Below, one piece after another: positions 21,945-34,307 of a DNA stretch of 64,000 bases. A model generated the notes under the pieces. The model worked only from the letters and a program-made list of their open reading frames with translations, was not told the DNA's origin and did not search any database. The stretch is from contig JAHWDD010000001.1 of assembly GCA_023897205.1 (NCBI GenBank), positions 6,758,001-6,822,000 of the forward strand. The letters are read 5' to 3'. Every line of letters starts with the position of its first letter. Position 1 is the first letter of the stretch. The DNA is from Exophiala sp. HKRS030. Taxonomy: Eukaryota; Ascomycota; Eurotiomycetes; Chaetothyriales; Herpotrichiellaceae. The position numbers and the translations under genes are program-made.

Positions 21945-24382
21945 TCATTCCATCAAAGCATTCAGGTCAAAGCCTTGAAGTTCTTCTTCACTGCCACCAA
22001 GCCAAGGACCTTTCTCCTCCTCGGTGGCGTTATGAAATGCGACAGCTCGCTTCATTGTCTCCACATCCAAATCTGTGACGTAGCTCTTTCCGTCTGGCAA
22101 AGTCATGCGGACCTCGAATTCATTGTGAAGCATCATGTCATCCTTCCACAATCTTCGAGGGCCATCGTAGACGCAGAGTACACGTTTCTTCATGCGCATC
22201 TTTTCAGCAGACATGCCCCAAGATGGAGGATAATGCTTCCTCTTCTTGCGGCCTTTGCCAACAAGAGCGACGCCACCTTTGGACCAGGTCATGCCTTTCT
22301 TCGAAGACTTGGATTTTGAAATGCCAGCTCCGATCACTGCACGAACTTGTGCGGGGTGGTGGTTGGACTTGATCTGGCCCTTGCCTGAGCGTTGATTGAA
22401 CGAGGGGTCTTCTTCTTCATCGTCCTCGTCGTCATCATCATCCTCGTCCTCTTCTTCGTCATCATCCTCCTCTGACTTGACTTGTTGGGTGTCTTCGGTC
22501 TTGATCATGTGAAGATCAAGAGTCTCTTGAACACCTTCGTCGTTGGACATGGCCTCGAGATGACGAGCATTGATAGCTTCACTAGGCTCCTCTTGTTGAA
22601 CCACACGCAACACACAATCATCAAGATGCTCGTAAAAGTCTTGAGCATTGGTGAAAGTTTGTGAACACGTTGAGCACTTGCCGGTAGCATCTTGGCAATA
22701 GCTTGAAAGTTTGCGGTTGCTGGAAGAAGGTGAACGTTTTCGGCTGTTGGGAGGAGTCTGTTCCACTCCGTGTACCGAGGTCAGATGTCTTTTGAAGACA
22801 TCGGCTCTGTTGAAGCTCTTCTCTGCTGGAGATCCAGACCCGGGACAAAAGCCACAGACCATGGTTCCCTTGTAGTGGGTCAGGGTGTGTCGATTTTTGT
22901 CGTACTTTCGTGCGAAGCCCTTCTGGTTGTATTCACATGTCAAGATGGGACATTTCTCGGGACGTTCGGCTTGATGTGTGAGCATGTGGGCCTTCAAGTC
23001 TTTGAAGACTTTGCCGCACTCGGGATGAGGGCATCGTCCCTTTTCCCGACCTTCCTCATCCAACTCGGACACTGGGCTTGAATGGGATGCTGCGGAAGCA
23101 TGAGAAGCATAAGAGACGAGTGATGGGCGTCGGCTTAATTGGGCATTGTGGGGATAGAAGTTGCCTGTTGTCATTGCATTGGGGAATGGTGGTTGGGCGT
23201 ATGTGGTGAATGGTTGTGGTGAGAGAGCTGGAGAGGCGGCGGGTGACATTGCTGGGAATGAATGGACACCAGATGGAAAGAGAACTTGTTCGTTATACGC
23301 TGGGTCTCCAAAAGGCCGTGAGGCATGTATTAATGAGGGATCTGCAACAGCTTGAGTCAGTGACAAGTTCCGAAGAAGCACACAGCGAAGGGAATTGAGG
23401 AAATAGAATGGAGAATGAAGGAAATAGGAATGCAGCAAAAACCAACGAAGAGACGAACAAGCAGTTTCCAGTGGTTGAACAAAGTTCCCACTGCTCTGAG
23501 CAAAGAAATGAGACTGATAACGCGTAAGACTGGCATTTTTCTCGAGAAAATCACGGTGATTCATATGCGCAGCATGAGAAGAGGATTGTGATTGTGATTG
23601 TGGCCTGTGCCCTCTCTTGGAGGAATGGCCATGGGAAAAGGTCCGGCGTGCTGAAGACGGGGTTGTTGGTGATTTGAAGGAAGGTGTTGAAGATAAATTC
23701 TCGGCAGGGGACGAGTGGAGTTTGGAGGGGTTGGCCGATGTCGAAGGTCCAAGCGACGCTCGGGTGGAGCCGTGGGTCGGGGAAGTATCGACGGACAAAT
23801 TTGCACACGGTGAAGCCAAGGATGGGTTGTACAAAGTAGGAGATGCAGTAAAAGCAATAGTCGACGATCGGTTATGAAGATAGGAAAGATCGGCGGACTC
23901 ACCCACAAAGGTATCTGAAAGCTTGTCGTGACTGTGGAGGGCCACTTCGGGCTCTAGGGGACTCCGAACATGTCTTGGGAGAAGACATCGTGGTTGATGA
24001 TGGTTGGCATGACACCGAGACCAAACGAGGCATTGGCTTGATCATAGCCATCCTGGCTGGACATGGTGTGGCAAGGTCCCGAATAGGGAGAACCCACTGT
24101 GGAAGATGAGGCGCTGCCGATGGATGGGATGGATGCTGAGGACATCAAGGCTGGAGGGATTTCCTGCATCTGGAGTACATCTTGTTTGACTGGGATCGGG
24201 GCAGTTGAGAACATGGGGGGATTTTCGAAATAAGAGAATGGGATGGCGTGGAAATTGATGAGGTGCTCCTGTTGTTCGTAGGAATCCATGGTGAGCCCAG
24301 GATAGGGTGCTTGAATATTGGTATCGAAGTTGTAGCTTTGGTCAAGATATCGTGCACGCTGCGAATGCTCAAGCGCGAGCAT
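21945..24382 (-). CDS. C2H2 zinc-finger transcription factor (probable one-base frameshift)
   Basis: Nuclear DNA-binding regulator. Three adjacent fingers are visible: CPHPECGKVF...HMLTH, a long-loop finger CPILTCEYNQKGF...HTLTH, and CGFCPGSGSPAEKSF...HLTSVHG; a fourth CSTCSQTF...HLDDC element follows. Flanks are Ser/Pro-rich, and a strongly acidic EDDDEEEDEDD run lies near the C-terminus with a final charged region. The N-terminal 142 codons (Met at 24382) end in MFGVP followed by TAG at 23954-23956. One more base in the adjacent G run (23957-23960) would read on into EPEVALHSHDKL in the downstream frame. A stopless intron is likely at about 23342-23491 (acceptor GTTGCAG): the Phe/Leu-rich text it encodes is unlike the rest, but the donor choice is uncertain. 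I recognise the finger arrangement as widespread in ascomycetes but cannot name the orthologue. Confidence 0.85.
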
Positions 24383-25814
24383 TGTGTATGAAGTGAGTTT
24401 GATGTAGGTTAGAAAATCGACATGAGCTTCAGTGTGGGAGAGGATGTTTGATATGGGTTGATGTTCCAGAAGTGCCTGTGTGGATGACGGTGGGCTGGAC
24501 AGGTGATAATGAACTCTTTGGTTGCTGGAGTTCTAGGCTGATTGAAGCGACGGACAATGGGAATATGGCAATTGTCGAGGAATACGAGTAACCAGGGCCT
24601 AGATGCGATTCTAGACGAAGCTTTGAACTCCCGATGGCCGTGGTGAGGCTTGCTGAGGACTGCTGATCAATACTGAAACGGGCAAGACAGGTTGGGACGA
24701 CGGGCGGAGAGGATGCCGAGGATAATGGGGGTGGATTTGGTGAAAAGCACTCGGTGAGTGGATGAGAGGGAAAGAGTCGAGGTGAGGGTTTGTTGTTTGT
24801 TGGTTGGGAGGGTAGGATTGTGAGAGAGAAGCAGCACTTGTAGACGTCAACGTCGAGTAGGCTGAGGACTGAGGACTAAGCACTGGAGTGATGGAAGAGT
24901 GATTTTCTAACAAGATGGACTCAGGCTGAGGATGGGGGCGAAATCGAGAGTTATAGTCTTTGGCAAAGATGTGATGCACGACGATTGTACCGTCGACCAG
25001 GCCAGTCGTGCCAGGTGCCAGTGTACTGTACCGTGGACTACCAAAGGAACGGGTCCACACTAGCCCTACAGGCATTGCATTGTGGATGTCAGGATGTTTG
25101 GAGGCCAGGATAGTCGACAGGGGACCAGGGGACCAGGGAGAGGAGAGCGAGCAGGGATTGTGGATAGTCTGGTCGCTCGCGGTGAGGCAGAGCTTGTGGC
25201 TGTAACAACCCATACCGAAGGAAATGTCAAAATAACAGCTAATCATGCAGGCTAAGCCTTAGCTTTCGGGGAGTCCTAAGGCCATCCTAAGGCCATGCAT
25301 CAGTCGGTTCAAAAGAAGAGAGTCTGTGCCGGATTCGGCGGATGCCCACCTGGATGACAGTCCGGGTTCTGCAGGACGACGACTCCAAGGGGGCACGGGG
25401 TGACAAGAGATCATGGGAAGAGCATGAGTTGCAAAGTGGGTATTGTTGTTGAAGCCTGAGGCAGGACGCGACACCCTTGAAGATTACCTATGTACTCGGC
25501 AATAGAAGGTGTTGTTTCAATTTCGACATGACATAACCCTGGCCTCGCATGGACTGCCAGAAGAGAAGAGACGACAATTGATTCACTGATTAGGATGATA
25601 CCCTACATACAGAGTACATACAGAGTACATACAGTATACGTACTAGGAGCCTACGGGTATGGTGCTTAGGTCACGTTGACAGTGGTGATTTAAATAAAGA
25701 ACCAACGTCACAATGGAGAGTCAAGGTGAATTGGTGCACGGAAGAGATGTTGTGCGAGTCGAAAGTACAGTAGCATCCAAGCATAGCCGGACGGAGGTTG
25801 AATGTCTAAATCTT

Positions 25815-25921
25815 GCCAATGATCAATGGTCAATGGTCAATGGTCGGAATGTGAGTTGTGATTCAAAGTTTAAAAGAATTGATCGGGGGCAGTGATCAAT
25901 AATAACAATAATAATAATAAT
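25815..25921. repeat. short direct repeats: GGTCAAT triplet and (ATA)n
   Basis: AATGGTC-type units repeat three times, followed about 50 bp later by an AATAATAAT run. Simple slippage repeats. Confidence 0.6.
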
Positions 25922-26252
25922 GACCACTGACCAGAGAGTCACGAGTCACGAGTCACAAAGTCACAGGCGTGAATAACCAAGGTAGAGTGAAGTAGCCCTA
26001 GCCCCCATGACGTCCATCTCAGGGACAAAGAGGCCTGGCTGACTGTGACAGTTGGACCTTTGGGTGCCTGATTAGGAGCCTAAGCCTAGGGTGCCTGGTC
26101 ACTGGGCATTACATAGTTAAAAAGTCAATTGTTGTTATTGGGAGTACCCAGTAGTTGTAAGTACTAACTACGGAATAGAGGAGTTCACTACTTGGGTACT
26201 ACTAGAGCCTAGCTCCGTAAGTATGTAATAGCTACCGAGGACAGTCGACTCT

Positions 26253-26283
26253 GGAGCATGGAGCATGGAGCATGAGCATGGAG
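26253..26283. repeat. GGAGCAT tandem repeat
   Basis: About four imperfect 6-7 bp units of GGAGCAT. Slippage origin is likely. Confidence 0.75.
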
Positions 26284-27691
26284 CCGTAGTCCACCAAATG
26301 GTCACGCCTAAGCGATGACTTCCAGGGATCACAGTCAAGGGTTCAGGCTACAGATTCTGAGTTGGGAAGGGTGCGATCCAAAGCAGAAAGAGCAATCTGC
26401 CAATCACAAGGCCAGACACCGTGCCTCTGCTGCTCAGATTGCCCCTTCGGGTGATGAGTTTGCCTGAGTTTGGGGTGGAGGTCGTGTCTGGCCAATGTCG
26501 GACTCGGTTACAAGCCTAATGGACTCTGTTGGCGTTCGGATGCAGAACGATGGCCAAGGTTCAAAAGGGTCCTTTTGCCAATGTATTCGTTGACGGGGGC
26601 AGGCAGGCACCTAACGAGAGTGACTAGTAAGTAGCAGGGAGTCTGAGTCTGGGAGACGACGGAGTACTCTGTAAGGATGTTAGGACCCAGGGCGCCAGGG
26701 GGTGGGAAACCCAATGGCCCCGTCGTGTATCAATACCGTATCTCTGTAGGCGAGGCCGATGCGATTGGCGCCATCAATGCAGATAGTCTTGCGTAGCGGT
26801 CAACAACAGACGAAAAAACGTGGAAATGACAGGGTACAGGCTACTATTTCGCTCGGGGTGGCCATTTCAAGGGCTTTGGGGGATCTGATAGGCCCATAGC
26901 TCAAAGTGGGGTCGTCTAAGCCCTGGTATTGTTCTATTTTTCACCGCCTGCACCGCCATTGAGGCTGGTGAAAAATGGCTGATGATGCCACACTTCCATC
27001 CACTTCCACCCACCTTGGACTGTCACTTGGACCACTCTCACTAACTCTCTGCCAAAACTCCACCGACTTTTGTTCCCAATTCCACCCAATTCCCCATGCC
27101 ATGATGAAGTCATGCACACCACACCTGGAGCTCAATGAGCTCCTTGTTTTGTTGATGCCACACCGCGAGTCCCAGTTCGCGACATGCATGTGCCTGACGG
27201 TTGAACCAAAGTCATTTTCCCCTGATGATCATGATCCGACCTTGGCCTCCCAAGACGTCACACATCAGATCAGGTGTTGTCGCTTGGGTGCATGGGTCGG
27301 TCGGTTTGATAGTTCACGATAGTTGGACAATTCATCGACAGTATGCAGAAATAGACCCAAGAACATTGTAGAACTTTGACCCTCACCGTGTGTGTGTCTC
27401 GTGTCTTCTCGTGTCACAACTTTCTCCATGTCCAAATTAAATCAACCGTTATCCACTCGGAAATCCCATTTGCTTGCGGTCGGTGCACCCTACAGTGCAT
27501 GGCATGTGCCGTTATTCCATCAGAGCACCCACCACCCTGGGCCTGGGAGGGGGGAGGAGGACAGTTTTGATCTACGGTAGCCACAAAAAAAAAAGGCATC
27601 TCCGCGTATGAGATCCAATAGTTAGTCATATCTCAACAGACACCTCGTTTACAAGGCAACGGATTTCTTTGTGAATCAATTGTTTCTCAAC

Positions 27692-27719
27692 GGCTCAGGC
27701 TCAGGCTCAGGCTCAGGCT
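27692..27719. repeat. (GGCTCA)4.6 tandem repeat
   Basis: Four full hexamer units plus a partial one, uninterrupted, outside any gene. Confidence 0.9.
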
Positions 27720-30700
27720 TTGGAATGTCACCCCTCGCAGTCATCAGGTCAGGACATCTTGTGATCCAAGTATAGGCTCCAATCTGCTGAAACTTGGTTG
27801 ATGCACCTTTAATCGAAACTAACCAACTGAGCGACGGTGGGCAACCACGGACTGCTACGGATTGCGCTGTGTGATAGATAAACGAGTAACTTTAAAGCAG
27901 GGTAACCTTCCGGAGAGAGCGACTCGTGGAGTCATGCTAACTAAATAATCACAGGGTCCATGATTCCTTTCAATGGACAGATATCGAGGCGTGCATGAAA
28001 CCCAGAAACCAAGCTAGACTAGACTACATTTCGTGGCCGTGATAAAAGAGGACGGACCGCAGAACGAGAGCAAGCACTCAGCAAATGCCGGGAATCTCTT
28101 GGGGTGTCCCTTGTTTCTTGATCTGATGAATCCTCGTGAGATCTGGTACGGCGTGTCAAGAAAGACTGGGATTGGCATGGTTGCACTTGGCCCCCCCCTT
28201 TGGGTCGATTCTGAGTCCTGCCCCTCAAGCTCGTAAAACCCAATTATTCAACCATCAAAAGGACCATTCCAGGATGACCAAGCTCAAGCCAGACAGATGT
28301 CCTCCGTAATACGGTGCCGACGCCAGGCGGTAGGCTGTGGGCGGTGATCAGTACTGAGCACTGGGCATGTCTCGTACTGTCCTGGGGCGCCTACATCAGG
28401 TACCGAGTATACATCCCCCAGCCCCAAAACGCCTCTTGGGCGTGGCCATGACTTCTTTTGGTCGGAGCTTCCAATTAACTCGGGGAGCCTAAAGACCCTG
28501 AGCTGCAACAATAAACCCAGGCAGCAGACCCTTCGACAACTCTTACAACATACGGGCAACATCATATTCCCTAACTGGTTGTTTAGGTAAGTAGCCCCCA
28601 GATCCTCCGTCCATCGCGCCTAGAAACAGAGCCTAGAAACCCTCTTGGTTAGTTAAAACCTAGAAGCTGGACAAAGACCATCTTCTCCAATTCTCGCGTA
28701 TCTGATACCCCTTGATACCCTTGAGCCTATCTCTCGGGTATATCCCATACCAGCAATGGAGCATGCCATGTTGCCGTCCGTCCGTACGAAACAGAATATA
28801 GCATCTGTCTAATCAACGTCCATGCGGGAGGAACACGACCATGTGGATAAAAGTCTTCGGCAAAAAGAACTTGTTCCCTTTGGTGCATCGAGATTCAGTG
28901 GAATAGGCCTACGGAGGTACTCTTGGCTTCAACACAGTTTATGAGTTCCAATGTGTCAGAACTTGACAACCTCACAACTTCAGAACTGGAGATTGTCAGA
29001 TGGACACCACATCGGTGCATACCATGTGGCCAGTGCCAGACTTCTGGGCATCAACTAAGGTTTTGGGGTCAATCTTGACCTTGTCCATCCAATGAAAAGT
29101 CTTGGGATTGCTTGTTGAAGAAAACCTTCGCAAGTTGACAGTGCTTGATGAAGGGTAAATGGACTTGGTAAGTTGAGGTGTCAGATGCACAGGCCCGCTC
29201 GCCCCCCGGAACTTACCTTCAGTGCCTCTTTGAGTCTTTGTCTATCAACCATGGGACCCTCGGGCCACGGTCCACAATTCAGGTAAAGATACTGTAAGTA
29301 CTCCGTACATAGCATTTGAATATTGGGTAGCCCGGAGCCTGTAGCCACTGGCCAGTAGGTGGCACGGTGGCTGCTGGTGGAGGGTTGATGTCCTTGGGCA
29401 CGGACTGCGGGGGGATACGGCAGTCTCCATTTCCCCCTCCCTCGTCTCCGGTTAGAATTAACTGCAAATTAAAAGCATCGGATTGGACTAGGGATTTTAG
29501 TACCACACTAGTAACCAGTCGACCCTAATAACTGGCACATTAGTAGCCACTAACCATCAGTAGTGAACCACTACCCAACTGCGTCGTGGATCACCTCACT
29601 CGGATTTCACACGATCCAGCCTTGGTCGACGCCTCCCAAGTCCTCGACGACTCGGATTCAACATGGACTGTTGAAAAGATGGGAAAGTTGAGACGGACCC
29701 CTCTTTTCCTTCTCTATCGCACCCATCCAGAATTCTGCAAACTTTGATCTGAACATGATTGCAGCATCGGTCTTCTCGAATTGCCCATTATGGCCAAACT
29801 CGACTCCGTCTGGACTCTGGCCCATATTCGCCTCTGTCCCAAAATTCGATTCGAGACTTTGATGGAGCCTTGACTCTGAAAAGTTGACATGCAGGTTTCC
29901 GAAGTTGCGGAATCGGGACGTCTCAATGTTGACAGGCACCTACGGAGTAGACAGGGAGTCAGGGACAGTCTGATAACCTCGTGTTCGCTTGCCTTGACTG
30001 TCGGTTGATGCAGCAAAGCACAGTCTCGTCTCCGCCGGTTCTGGCTGGCCCGCTGGCTGGCTGATTCACTAACTGACTGCCTGTCTCCTTTGCCAGCGGA
30101 TGGAACTAGCCGGCCTTTCACACACGTTTCAATTTTTAGTGGTCGATCATGGGGCTTGATGGCTTGTGGTTTTTGTTTCGAACCCGTTCAAGGCAGAGGC
30201 CAGAACTCGTGGCTACAAACTACTAGCCATCGTGTAGTCAGGTTGCTAACTAGCAAGGAGGTGCACGCAGATGGAAGCCAGGCAGCCAGACAGCCAGACA
30301 GCCTTGGTTAGGGGCCTGCACTGTATCCTGAAGGCAGGTACTACCGAGGACAGCCTGACTGAGCCTGCCCGAGTCTGTCCAATTCTTCCAAACTACGTGG
30401 AACTTGGCTACTAGCTGCTAGCTACTAGGTTAGTTAGTTAACTACAGCGCCTACGGAGCTACAGTACATACGGAGTAGGTAGGTACCTAGTATGTACGGA
30501 TAGGCTTAGCTTTGAAGCGACCAAGTACCAAGTTGCACCCTACAACCACTAATCTCTAATTGGGCACCTACAGACACTACTAAGGAAACAAGTTTCTACC
30601 CAACTCTGAAGATTTCCTGCTAAGTCTCTAGCTACATACTCCGTAGGTACAGAGCAGTAAGGTTGGAGGTACGGGGCTAATACCGCTAGGCTCGAGCTGC

Positions 30701-30800
30701 GGTCGATCCCCATCCAGATCGGTAGGCAAACTCGTATCCGGACATGCAAGTGCAAGAAAGATTTGGGAAAATCTTTGTGCTTTGGGGCAGACCCGGCCAA

Positions 30801-30833
30801 AGGCATGCAGAGGCACGCAGAGGCACGCAGAGG
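30801..30833. repeat. 10-bp tandem repeat, three copies
   Basis: Units of AGGCACGCAG; the first copy differs by one C-to-T transition. Confidence 0.85.
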
Positions 30834-33178
30834 GTTGCTGCAGCCCTATAAGCCCCTCTTTCCTTTTCTTCCACCCTGGCTTTCCTCGCAATGCCTGGAC
30901 AGGAAGCCAACCATGATTTCTGCCAAGTTGGGATCTCAATAGGGGACAAGAAATGTGGCTTGCGCAACAAGCGAGAATGTGCGGTCTCGACTTGTCTTCC
31001 ATTGTCCCCAATCTCCCTAGCTTTCTGGCCATTTTGGGCATACGCTTTACTGGCCCCGGTCCATACAACGACCGAGTATGTACTGTATCTGTATGAAGTT
31101 GTTGGAGTAGCAGGCACAGCAGGTCAGTAACTGTCTGGTTCATGACTTCAAGTCCCGGGGGGGAGGGGGCTACACTAGACTCCAACCAATTCTCTACATG
31201 TACCTGCTTGGGCACCTAACAAGCTACCTATTTACCTACTGGGTGCCTACCAGCCGAGAGGGTCTCCAGGCGTGACTGGACTACCTATTCCTTAGCTTCA
31301 AGACATCCCAAGTAACTAAATTTACAGGACTCTCTACTCCGTATATCAACTCATCGCTCCAAGTCTCACAAAACCCTCAAACTCCAGTCCAATATCCACA
31401 CATGATTCTCTCTAGGCCTCAGGCTACGAACCACCTCCAGTTCCACTCTCCATCATCTTTTCATCACTACTGGTCCATAGCAACCACTACCCCACTCAAT
31501 ACCCACAGAGGCTTCTTCCCTCCGCCTACTCCGCAAGAGGCGGATGCATCCATCGACGATTCCATCTACTCCCTCCATCTCTAACTAGTATCTACAGACT
31601 AAATCAACTTTTTCCAGATGACCACCGTCCAGATGCATAGAGCCCCATCTTGGATTTGTTGCATTTTCCCACCATCTCCATCTTGAGAATCCCTGTACAG
31701 AAAAAATCCTGATGCTTGATCTCTTGCCTAGTCAACTCTCAAATGTGCTTGTCCATCCCTTTCCGTCCCCGCCCTCGGACCCGCTTGCAAGTTCCCAACA
31801 ACGACCTTTCATACATCAAAACCATGTATTGGTCTACGGAGTACAACGCTTCTAGACACGCTCGTGTTGTTTCATAGACGCTAAAGAATCCAGATGGCAA
31901 TAGCCCGCCCCGGGTTTACCCATTGACGCAATGCAGATCGTACCGAGTTCTCAACTTCATCTCCACGGATCTTGAGAGAATACACATACCACACGTAAGA
32001 GAATGTCTCTTTCGCGCACCCATCCACATCACCGGAGTATTGGTCCGGTCAACCGTCGCCCTGGGTAGAAGCCCTCATCTGGGAAACTCATCCCGTATTA
32101 CGAAAGGTTGTCTACTTACTTACCTACCCACCACTTTTTGAATCGATGCGACATGCGGAATTGACATTTCGTTGCTTGTTGTTGATGTTGTTGTTCAACA
32201 CTGCCTGCTAGCTAGCCTCATGCCAAAATGTGAGAAATAAAAGACATGCTAACTTCGTTCACGCCGGACCAACAGCATTGCTAGACAACTCGCTAAAAGC
32301 TGTCGGTCGACCCACGTTGATGCTCTTCTCGCTTCTGATGGTTCATTCGATTTCCCGTTTGCATTGCTGACTTCGCTTCTCTAACAACCTAAGCCCACAT
32401 GGCCTATGGCGCGGGGTATCCCGCCCAATGCACACCCAGTCTCCCACTTGCTAGTTGCATCCAACATCCCTTTACGGCCAGAAACCCATTCCCCAAAGAG
32501 ATAGTGAACGTGATTGCTGCAGTTCGCCTTGTCTCTGTCCGGACACCTTCAACCCGGCGGTGGCGCGTCTGAACAACCTCTTATTCTGCCTTGCGCCAAG
32601 CATTGCACCGCGCTCACGGCTGATGTAGCTATCTATTCAAAGGTAGGTTCTCGACTTGGCATCGATTCAAGTCACCGTGCTCCATTGACTTGTCCACTGC
32701 TGTACGGGGGGGGGCTCAGATACCATGTCCCAACTCACACCGATTCCTTCGCGAATCCCGTACGGAGCCATGTCACGAGATATGCGCATTATCTCACTGT
32801 CGACCCTCGAGCCCATCCATGATCTTATCGGTGTGAAACTCTCGTCCGGCCCCGGCATTTCAGCTTGCCACAATCAATCCATCAGTAGATCTATTGCATC
32901 GCGATTGGAACAGCCCTATACAATCTGCTCGGTCTTTCGTGGCAAGCGATGAGCAGAAAGCCCCTCGACTAGAGTCAGCATACCTCTTCTTCTCGTAGTG
33001 TGCTCGCCGATTGGAAAAGCGCGAGCAACAGCGAGCAGCACCAGTAGCACCAGCAGCACCAATGACGATTGTGCGCGCAGGATGCACAGAACAGCCCCTA
33101 TGTTGCTGGCACAGGGCAGCAGCTGAGTTGAACTCGTTGAGCATTCAGCTTTTGAAAAAGAAGAGGGGGGGCCGGTTT

Positions 33179-34307
33179 TCAAGCCTCCCATGACTGCGGT
33201 GCGAACCCAAGCGAGGTGAGAAGGTCATCCAGCATCGATGGGTCTGCTCGCAACACTTCCCATTCTGCCTTCTCCTTGACCATCAACGTGCCTGCGAGGA
33301 GGGTGCCGTTGGGGGCAACCGAGCTGTCTGCGCCTGCGGCCGGAATGCCAAAGGTCTCCTGCTTTCGAGGACAGATTGCCATCCTGTCCAGCGTCATGGC
33401 TAGGTTGTAGCTAAACACCGCAGTACCGTCCTTTTCGACACCCGTCTGCTCATCAAACGGTCGGCCAGGACGCTGCGATGCACATAGAGCCGCTTTCAAG
33501 AGCAGTATGTACTTCGCATGCAGACTCTCGGCGCTGATCTCACTGTCAAGTGGTGTCGCGAAGTGCAGCAGAGGGAAGGATGGGTCTTGATAAAGCGGTA
33601 AGGAAGGATGTGCGGGTACTGTCATGTTGTCGATGAGGATGCTGAAGTCTTCCTCGTCAGATTGCCCCACTATGTCCTCGACAGGTAGGAACTGTAAGTG
33701 ACGGTGCGGTTGACTGGCGCCACTGTGCTCGCCGGAATTGAAAAATGCAAACAGTCGGCCGTCAGCTCGAGCACGCGTCTCATCGTTCCACGCTCGTAGG
33801 CACGCATACGTCAGACTGATATCGTCCTCCTCGAGCACCGCCGTTTGGGGCTTGTTCAGTTTCGTGGCAATGATGAAGTGGTTGTGGATGACGGGAAACT
33901 TGTTCAGAAGAAGCGTATGAGACACATCTGGATGTGGAATTGAGGCAAGGAGAAGCTCCGCCGCTGGGTTTTCAAAAGGATCCCGCTTTGGTTTCTTGTC
34001 AGCTGCTTCCGAAGAATCGACCTCAGATGCAGTGGCAGTAGCAGCAGCAGCAGCGGCCTCCTTGGCCTTCTTCGCCAGCGCTGGGCAATACCTTAGTTGA
34101 TACTGTGTGGGCATCCTTCGTAAGTGGCAAGTCGAGAGTCAGAAGAAGCCAAGGACGAGACAAACTTACGGGGATGCCACTCTTTGATTTGAGAATGGCC
34201 AGGGATGTCTGTGAAAAGACAATATCTTTGGTCTGCAACGCCCTGCTGAATGTACTGGAAACCAGCGTTTGCAGCGGTTGGCTCAGTCCAAGCATGGTAT
34301 CTGACAT
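33179..34307 (-). CDS. ATP adenylyltransferase / Ap4A phosphorylase (Apa1/Apa2 family)
   Basis: Enzyme that phosphorolyses diadenosine tetraphosphate to ADP and ATP (fungal Apa1/Apa2, GalT-like branch of the HIT superfamily). Two exons; intron 34103-34169 (GTAAGT...CACAG) joins KSKSGIP to YQLRYCPALAKK in phase 0, giving 353 residues. Family blocks: DPFENP, LLLNKFPVIHNHFI, FFNSGEHSGASQPHRHLQFLP with the catalytic HxHxQ motif (HRHLQ), and FSYNLAMTLDRMAICPR near the end. Length and order match the family. An Ala-rich insert (AAAAAATATA) after the first block is lineage-specific low complexity. Cytosolic; housekeeping nucleotide metabolism. Confidence 0.93.

Larger units (their letters stand above)
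24383..33178. other. 8.8 kb gene-poor region
   Basis: The left end is the promoter or leader of the C2H2 gene; a Pro/Ser-rich minus-strand frame (24611-25246, 211 codons) lies there and could be an upstream ORF. The rest carries many short open frames without domains (for example 30628-31215 minus) and many simple repeats. Six exact copies of TACTCCGTA/TACGGAGTA lie at 29299, 29941, 30469, 30637, 31335 and 31835. A 60-codon frame at 31402-31584 follows a pyrimidine-rich leader and might be a small gene, with weak support. No transposon, tRNA or rRNA recognised. Confidence 0.55.

Noticed and set aside
21554..22078. 174-codon plus-strand frame
   Set aside because: The 3' half is antisense to the C2H2 coding sequence and the rest has no features.
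30628..31215. 195-codon minus-strand frame
   Set aside because: It overlaps another long frame in a different phase and crosses a 10-bp tandem repeat; no motif.
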